From contig CP014771.1 in assembly GCA_001596155.1 (NCBI GenBank), positions 5,022,001 through 5,086,000 of the forward strand: DNA of 64,000 nucleotides. Direction: 5' to 3'. The translations under genes were made by a program, and so were the position numbers. The notes under the pieces are model-generated. The model did no database searches. It was not told the origin of the DNA and saw nothing but the letters and a program-made list of their open reading frames with translations. The DNA is from Hymenobacter psoromatis. Its GTDB lineage: Bacteria; Bacteroidota; Bacteroidia; Cytophagales; Hymenobacteraceae. Shown here in pieces: positions 60,853-64,000 of the stretch (position 1 is its first letter; every line of letters begins with the position of its first letter).

Positions 60853-62004
60853 ATGAAACTACGACTGGCCATGATTGGGGGCGGGCCGGGTGCCTTTATC
60901 GGGGCCGTGCATCGCATCGCGGCAGCCCTCGATAGCCTGTATGAGCTCACGGCCGGCGCTTTTAGCAGCGACCCTACCAAGTCGCGGGCCGCCGGCGAGC
61001 TCTTGGGCCTGGCACCCGACCGCGTGTATGGCTCTTACCGGGAGCTCATTGCGCGGGAAACGGCGCGCCCCGCCGCTGAGCGTGTGCAGGTAATTGCCAT
61101 CGTGACGCCCAACCACCTGCACTTCGAGCCCGCCCGCCTGGCTTTGGAAAATGGCTTCGACGTCATCCTGGACAAGCCCATGACGTTCTCGCTGGCCGAG
61201 GCCAAGCAGCTGCAAACCGTGGCCGAAGCCAGCGGCCGGCTGCTGTGCCTCACCCACACCTACACTGGCTACCCGATGGTGAAACAGGCTCGTGAAATGC
61301 TGGCCAACAATACGTTGGGTCCAATTCGCAAGGCTTACGTGGAGTATCCGCAGGGCTGGCTGAGCCGGCCCGAGGAGGGCACCGACAACAAGCAGGCCGC
61401 CTGGCGCACCGACCCGGCCCGCAGCGGCATAGCCGGCGCGATGGGCGACATTGGCACCCACGCTTTCAACCTGCTCGAATACGTGACCGGCCTGGAGGTC
61501 GTGAGGCTTTGCGCCGACATCAATACCGTGGTGCCCGGCCGCCGCCTCGATGATGATGGCGCGGTGCTGCTCAAGCTCAGCAATGGCGCTAGTGCGGTGC
61601 TGATAGCCACGCAAATAGCGGCGGGGGAGGAGAACAACGTCAAAATCCGGGTTTACGGCGACCAGGGCGGGCTGGAGTGGCAACAGGTCGATGCTAACAC
61701 CTTGCAGGTGAAGTGGCTGGATAGGCCGGCCGAAATCTGGCGCGCGGGCACGGGCTACGTGGGCGCGGCGGCGCGGCACAACGCCCGCACGCCCGCCGGC
61801 CACCCCGAGGGCTACCTCGAAGCCTTCGCCAACCTCTACCGCAACTTCGCGCTGTGCGTGCTGGCGCGCAACGCTGGCACCCTACCCCCCCCCGAAGCCC
61901 GCGACTACCCCAGCATAAAAGAAGGCGTGCGCGGCATGGCCTTCATCGAAAGCGTTATCGCCTCGGGCCACTCCACGCAAAAGTGGACCGAGTTCACCGT
62001 CTGA
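60853..62004 (+). CDS. Gfo/Idh/MocA-family oxidoreductase
   Basis: A 383-residue NAD(P)-dependent enzyme. The Rossmann motif is LAMIGGGPGAFIGAVHRIAA, followed by VIAIVTPNHLHFEPARLALENGFDVILDKPMTF, with the catalytic Lys in DKP. The C-terminal domain includes GAMGDIGTHAFNLLEYVTGL. Members oxidise or reduce sugars and 3-keto-sugars, and relatives accompany DUF1080 and TIM-barrel genes. A weak promoter-like pair (TTG 60767-60769, TATATTTT 60791-60798) lies in the 141-bp gap before it. The next gene starts 10 bp after it. Confidence 0.95.
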   Translation: MKLRLAMIGGGPGAFIGAVHRIAAALDSLYELTAGAFSSDPTKSRAAGELLGLAPDRVYGSYRELIARETARPAAERVQVIAIVTPNHLHFEPARLALENGFDVILDKPMTFSLAEAKQLQTVAEASGRLLCLTHTYTGYPMVKQAREMLANNTLGPIRKAYVEYPQGWLSRPEEGTDNKQAAWRTDPARSGIAGAMGDIGTHAFNLLEYVTGLEVVRLCADINTVVPGRRLDDDGAVLLKLSNGASAVLIATQIAAGEENNVKIRVYGDQGGLEWQQVDANTLQVKWLDRPAEIWRAGTGYVGAAARHNARTPAGHPEGYLEAFANLYRNFALCVLARNAGTLPPPEARDYPSIKEGVRGMAFIESVIASGHSTQKWTEFTV

Positions 62005-62014
62005 TTTTTGCCCC

Positions 62015-63067
62015 ATGACTACCATCCAAGGCCCCGCCGTTTTTATCGCCCAGTTTATCGGCGACCACGCGCCGTTCAATAGCCTGGATGGCATTTGTGC
62101 CTGGGCCAAAGACCTGGGCTTCAAGGGTATTCAGCTGCCTACGCTTGATAAGCGCTTCATTGACTTGCAGCTGGCCGCCGAAAGCCAGACCTACGCCGAC
62201 GAGCTAACGGGCAAAGTGCGGGCTGCCGGCCTGGAAATCACGGAGTTATCGACCCACTTGCAGGGCCAGCTGGTGGCCGTGAACCCGGCTTATGATAAGC
62301 TGTTCGACGGCTTTGCGCCCGAAGCGGTGCGCAACAACCCGCTGGCGCGCCAGCAATGGGCCACCCAGCAGCTCATTTACGCGGCCAAGGCCTCGCGCCG
62401 GCTGGGCCTGCGGGCGCACGCCACGTTTAGTGGCGCGCTACTCTGGCCAATGGTTTATCCCTGGCCCCAGCGCCCGGCAGGCCTGGTTGAGGAAGGCTTC
62501 GCGGAGCTGGGCCGCCGTTGGCTGCCCATTCTGGATGAGTTTGATAATGAAGGTATTGACCTGTGCTACGAGATTCATGCCGGTGAAGACCTGCATGATG
62601 GCATCAGCTACGAGATGTTCCTGACGGAGGTCAACGACCACCCGCGCGCCTGCCTGCTCTACGACCCCTCGCACTTCGTGCTACAATGCCTTGACTACCT
62701 CGATTATATCGACATCTACCACGAGCGCATCAGGATGTTTCACGTCAAGGATGCCGAGTTTAACCCCACTGGCCGGCAGGGTGTGTACGGCGGCTACCAA
62801 AGCTGGCTGAACCGCGCCGGCCGCTTCCGCTCGCTGGGCGATGGGCAGGTCGATTTCAAGGCTATTTTCAGTAAAATGGCGCAGTACGATTTCCCCGGCT
62901 GGGCCGTGCTGGAGTGGGAATGCGCCATCAAAAACTCGGAAGATGGTGCCCGCGAAGGCGCGCATTTTATCAAAGACCACATTATCCGCGTCACCGACAA
63001 AGCCTTCGACGACTTTGCCGCCGCCGCCACCGATGCCAATTTCAACCGCGCCCTGCTAGGGCTGTAA
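62015..63067 (+). CDS. Sugar phosphate isomerase/epimerase (xylose-isomerase-like TIM barrel)
   Basis: A 350-residue AP-endonuclease-2-type TIM barrel. It has DLGFKGIQLPTLD, IDLCYEIHAGEDLHDG (metal-ligand region), LLYDPSHFVLQ, MFHVKDAEFNPTG and WAVLEWECAIKNSEDG, which supply the Glu/Asp/His ligands of the fold. It probably isomerises or epimerises a keto-sugar made by the neighbouring oxidoreductases. It starts 10 bp after the Gfo/Idh/MocA gene and is tightly co-transcribed with it. Confidence 0.92.
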   Translation: MTTIQGPAVFIAQFIGDHAPFNSLDGICAWAKDLGFKGIQLPTLDKRFIDLQLAAESQTYADELTGKVRAAGLEITELSTHLQGQLVAVNPAYDKLFDGFAPEAVRNNPLARQQWATQQLIYAAKASRRLGLRAHATFSGALLWPMVYPWPQRPAGLVEEGFAELGRRWLPILDEFDNEGIDLCYEIHAGEDLHDGISYEMFLTEVNDHPRACLLYDPSHFVLQCLDYLDYIDIYHERIRMFHVKDAEFNPTGRQGVYGGYQSWLNRAGRFRSLGDGQVDFKAIFSKMAQYDFPGWAVLEWECAIKNSEDGAREGAHFIKDHIIRVTDKAFDDFAAAATDANFNRALLGL

Positions 63068-63080
63068 TCTTCTCTTTCTC

Positions 63081-63563
63081 ATGAAAAAAGCCGTCCTCTT
63101 CCTCAGCGCCTGCGCGCTGCTTACCGCCTGCGACTCGGGCTACAAACCCGATGGCGCCGACACGGCCCGCACCAACGACAAGCCGGGCACCGCCGCCGCC
63201 GCACTAAACAGCGATAGCCTGGCCGACAAGCGCCTGAGCGACGTGAACGCGCACATGCAGGTCGATACTAACGCCATGAAAATCGGCACCGCCCACACCG
63301 GCGGCCTAACGTCGGCGGGCGCTAAGCTGATTGCGGGCTCCGACTGCCTGGGCTGCCACAAGGAAGACGTGAAGCTGGTGGGCCCCGCCTACATTGCCGT
63401 AGCCGAAAAATATCCCGATACCGACGCCAACATTGCCATGCTCGCCAACCGGGTAATTACGGGGGGTAAGGGCCACTGGGGCGACATCCCGATGTCGGCC
63501 CACCCCGCGCTGTCGCTGAGCGACGCCAAGGAAATGACCCGGTATATCCTGAGCCTGAAATAA
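63081..63563 (+). CDS. Lipoprotein c-type cytochrome
   Basis: A 160-residue protein with a lipobox at Cys17 (LFLSACALLTAC), a linker of about 60 polar residues, and one class I cytochrome c domain. The heme site is SDCLGCHKED (Cys89, Cys92, His93) and the axial Met is probably Met138 in WGDIPMSAH. It would take electrons from the GMC/subunit-3 complex in the periplasm and pass them to the respiratory chain. It starts 13 bp after the TIM-barrel gene and is followed directly by a very long hairpin. Confidence 0.95.
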   Translation: MKKAVLFLSACALLTACDSGYKPDGADTARTNDKPGTAAAALNSDSLADKRLSDVNAHMQVDTNAMKIGTAHTGGLTSAGAKLIAGSDCLGCHKEDVKLVGPAYIAVAEKYPDTDANIAMLANRVITGGKGHWGDIPMSAHPALSLSDAKEMTRYILSLK

Positions 63564-63687
63564 GCAGCGAGTAGCGCGAACTTTCCAGTTCGTGCGCGAG
63601 CGCCAGCGAGCAGGCGGCACCGCGCGGCGCGAACGACGATGCTCGCTGCGCTCGCGCACGAACTGGAAAGTTCGCGCTACTCGCTGC
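63564..63687. repeat. Very long hairpin directly after the cytochrome gene
   Basis: Arms of 49 and 48 bases (63564-63612 with 63640-63687) match throughout except for one inserted base, with a 27-base loop. It begins at the base after the stop codon. It could attenuate expression of the next gene or protect the upstream mRNA. It is unrelated in sequence to the GAACGTCAT family. Confidence 0.9.
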
Positions 63688-63742
63688 TTATCAGCTAGCT
63701 GCGCGCGTATTTCTTTTGCCCTACCCCCCCTCCTATACCGCC

Positions 63743-64000
63743 ATGCCCGCGCTCCCCACCCGCCGAACGATGCTCAAGAATGTGCTGGCTGGCACGGCCG
63801 CAGTGGGGGTAGCGGGCGCGCTAAAAGCGACTGCGGCCGCCCCTGCCATGATGCCAACTCCCGCGCTGAAAAACAACATCAAGCAGTCGGTGTGCCGCTG
63901 GTGCTACCAGGATTTATCGCTGGAACAGCTCTGTGTTGCCGCCGAGGAAATGGGCCTCAAGGGGATTGACCTGGTGGGGCCGAAGGAGTGGCCGACGCTG
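63743..64000 (+). CDS. Tat-exported TIM-barrel isomerase (hydroxypyruvate-isomerase-like), partial
   Basis: The first 86 codons are present before the window ends. ATG at 63743; TRRTMLKNVLAGTAAVGVAG is a twin-arginine signal. The mature start KQSVCRWCYQDLSLEQLCVAAEEMGLKGIDLVGPKEWPTL matches the hydroxypyruvate isomerase-like TIM barrels common in Bacteroidota sugar loci. It would act in the periplasm on the same keto-sugars as the GMC complex. Confidence 0.85.
   Translation, partial: MPALPTRRTMLKNVLAGTAAVGVAGALKATAAAPAMMPTPALKNNIKQSVCRWCYQDLSLEQLCVAAEEMGLKGIDLVGPKEWPTL

Noticed and set aside
1..64000. CRISPR arrays, tRNA or rRNA genes
   Set aside because: No regularly spaced repeats with unique spacers, and no tRNA cloverleaf or rRNA sequence was recognised; the repeats present are inverted hairpins or MITE ends.

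Overview
The window looks like a chromosome segment of a GC-rich member of the Bacteroidota, most likely Hymenobacter or a close relative. The support is a complete SusC/SusD outer-membrane uptake pair with an ECF sigma/FecR switch, promoters of the Bacteroidota type (TTG, about 19-20 bases, TANNTTTG), few Shine-Dalgarno sequences, and IS families common in that group. The genus is an inference from overall character, not from a marker gene.

Left part (1-31.5 kb): an accessory region of single-domain NAD(P)-dependent oxidoreductases interleaved with one-component regulators. It holds six AraC, two HxlR, one MarR, one TetR and one Crp-type regulator; five SDR enzymes, two NmrA-type proteins (one a pseudogene), one quinone-oxidoreductase-like MDR, one NAD-dependent epimerase and one ketopantoate-reductase-like enzyme; plus FAA hydrolase, SnoaL, ABM, EthD, alpha/beta hydrolase, peroxiredoxin and EamA transporter genes. 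An AraC gene followed in the same direction by an oxidoreductase recurs as a module. Several regulators have visible operators: two matching palindromes for TetR, a fully overlapping divergent promoter for HxlR/NmrA, and a palindrome in front of MarR. An IS110 element with a structured non-coding leader lies at 14.3-15.7 kb.

Middle part (31.7-36.2 kb): a mobile-element hotspot with an intact IS1595-type element, a decayed IS4-type element inserted into a helix-turn-helix gene, a tyrosine-recombinase remnant, a 169-bp MITE with perfect inverted repeats and TA target sites, and an IS200-type element. Small hypothetical genes, a YeiH-type exporter and a DUF202 protein follow.

Right part (39-64 kb): a glycan/glycoside utilisation locus. 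Minus strand, in transcription order: ECF sigma factor, FecR anti-sigma, SusC with STN domain, SusD, two GH3 beta-glucosidases, GntP permease, DUF1080 protein, and further away a frameshifted TolB-like propeller protein. Plus strand, divergent: GMC oxidoreductase, gluconate-2-dehydrogenase subunit-3-like protein, nucleoside-type MFS permease, Gfo/Idh/MocA dehydrogenase, TIM-barrel isomerase/epimerase, lipoprotein cytochrome c, and the start of a second, Tat-exported TIM-barrel protein. Together they suggest two routes for breaking glycosides: direct GH3 hydrolysis, and periplasmic oxidation to 3-keto-glycosides (GMC + small subunit + cytochrome c) followed by DUF1080 cleavage and processing by the Gfo/TIM enzymes.

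The right half also carries at least five copies of a roughly 100-bp hairpin repeat in intergenic gaps, plus related or unrelated large hairpins, and one chimeric histidine-kinase gene that has lost its phospho-acceptor region.
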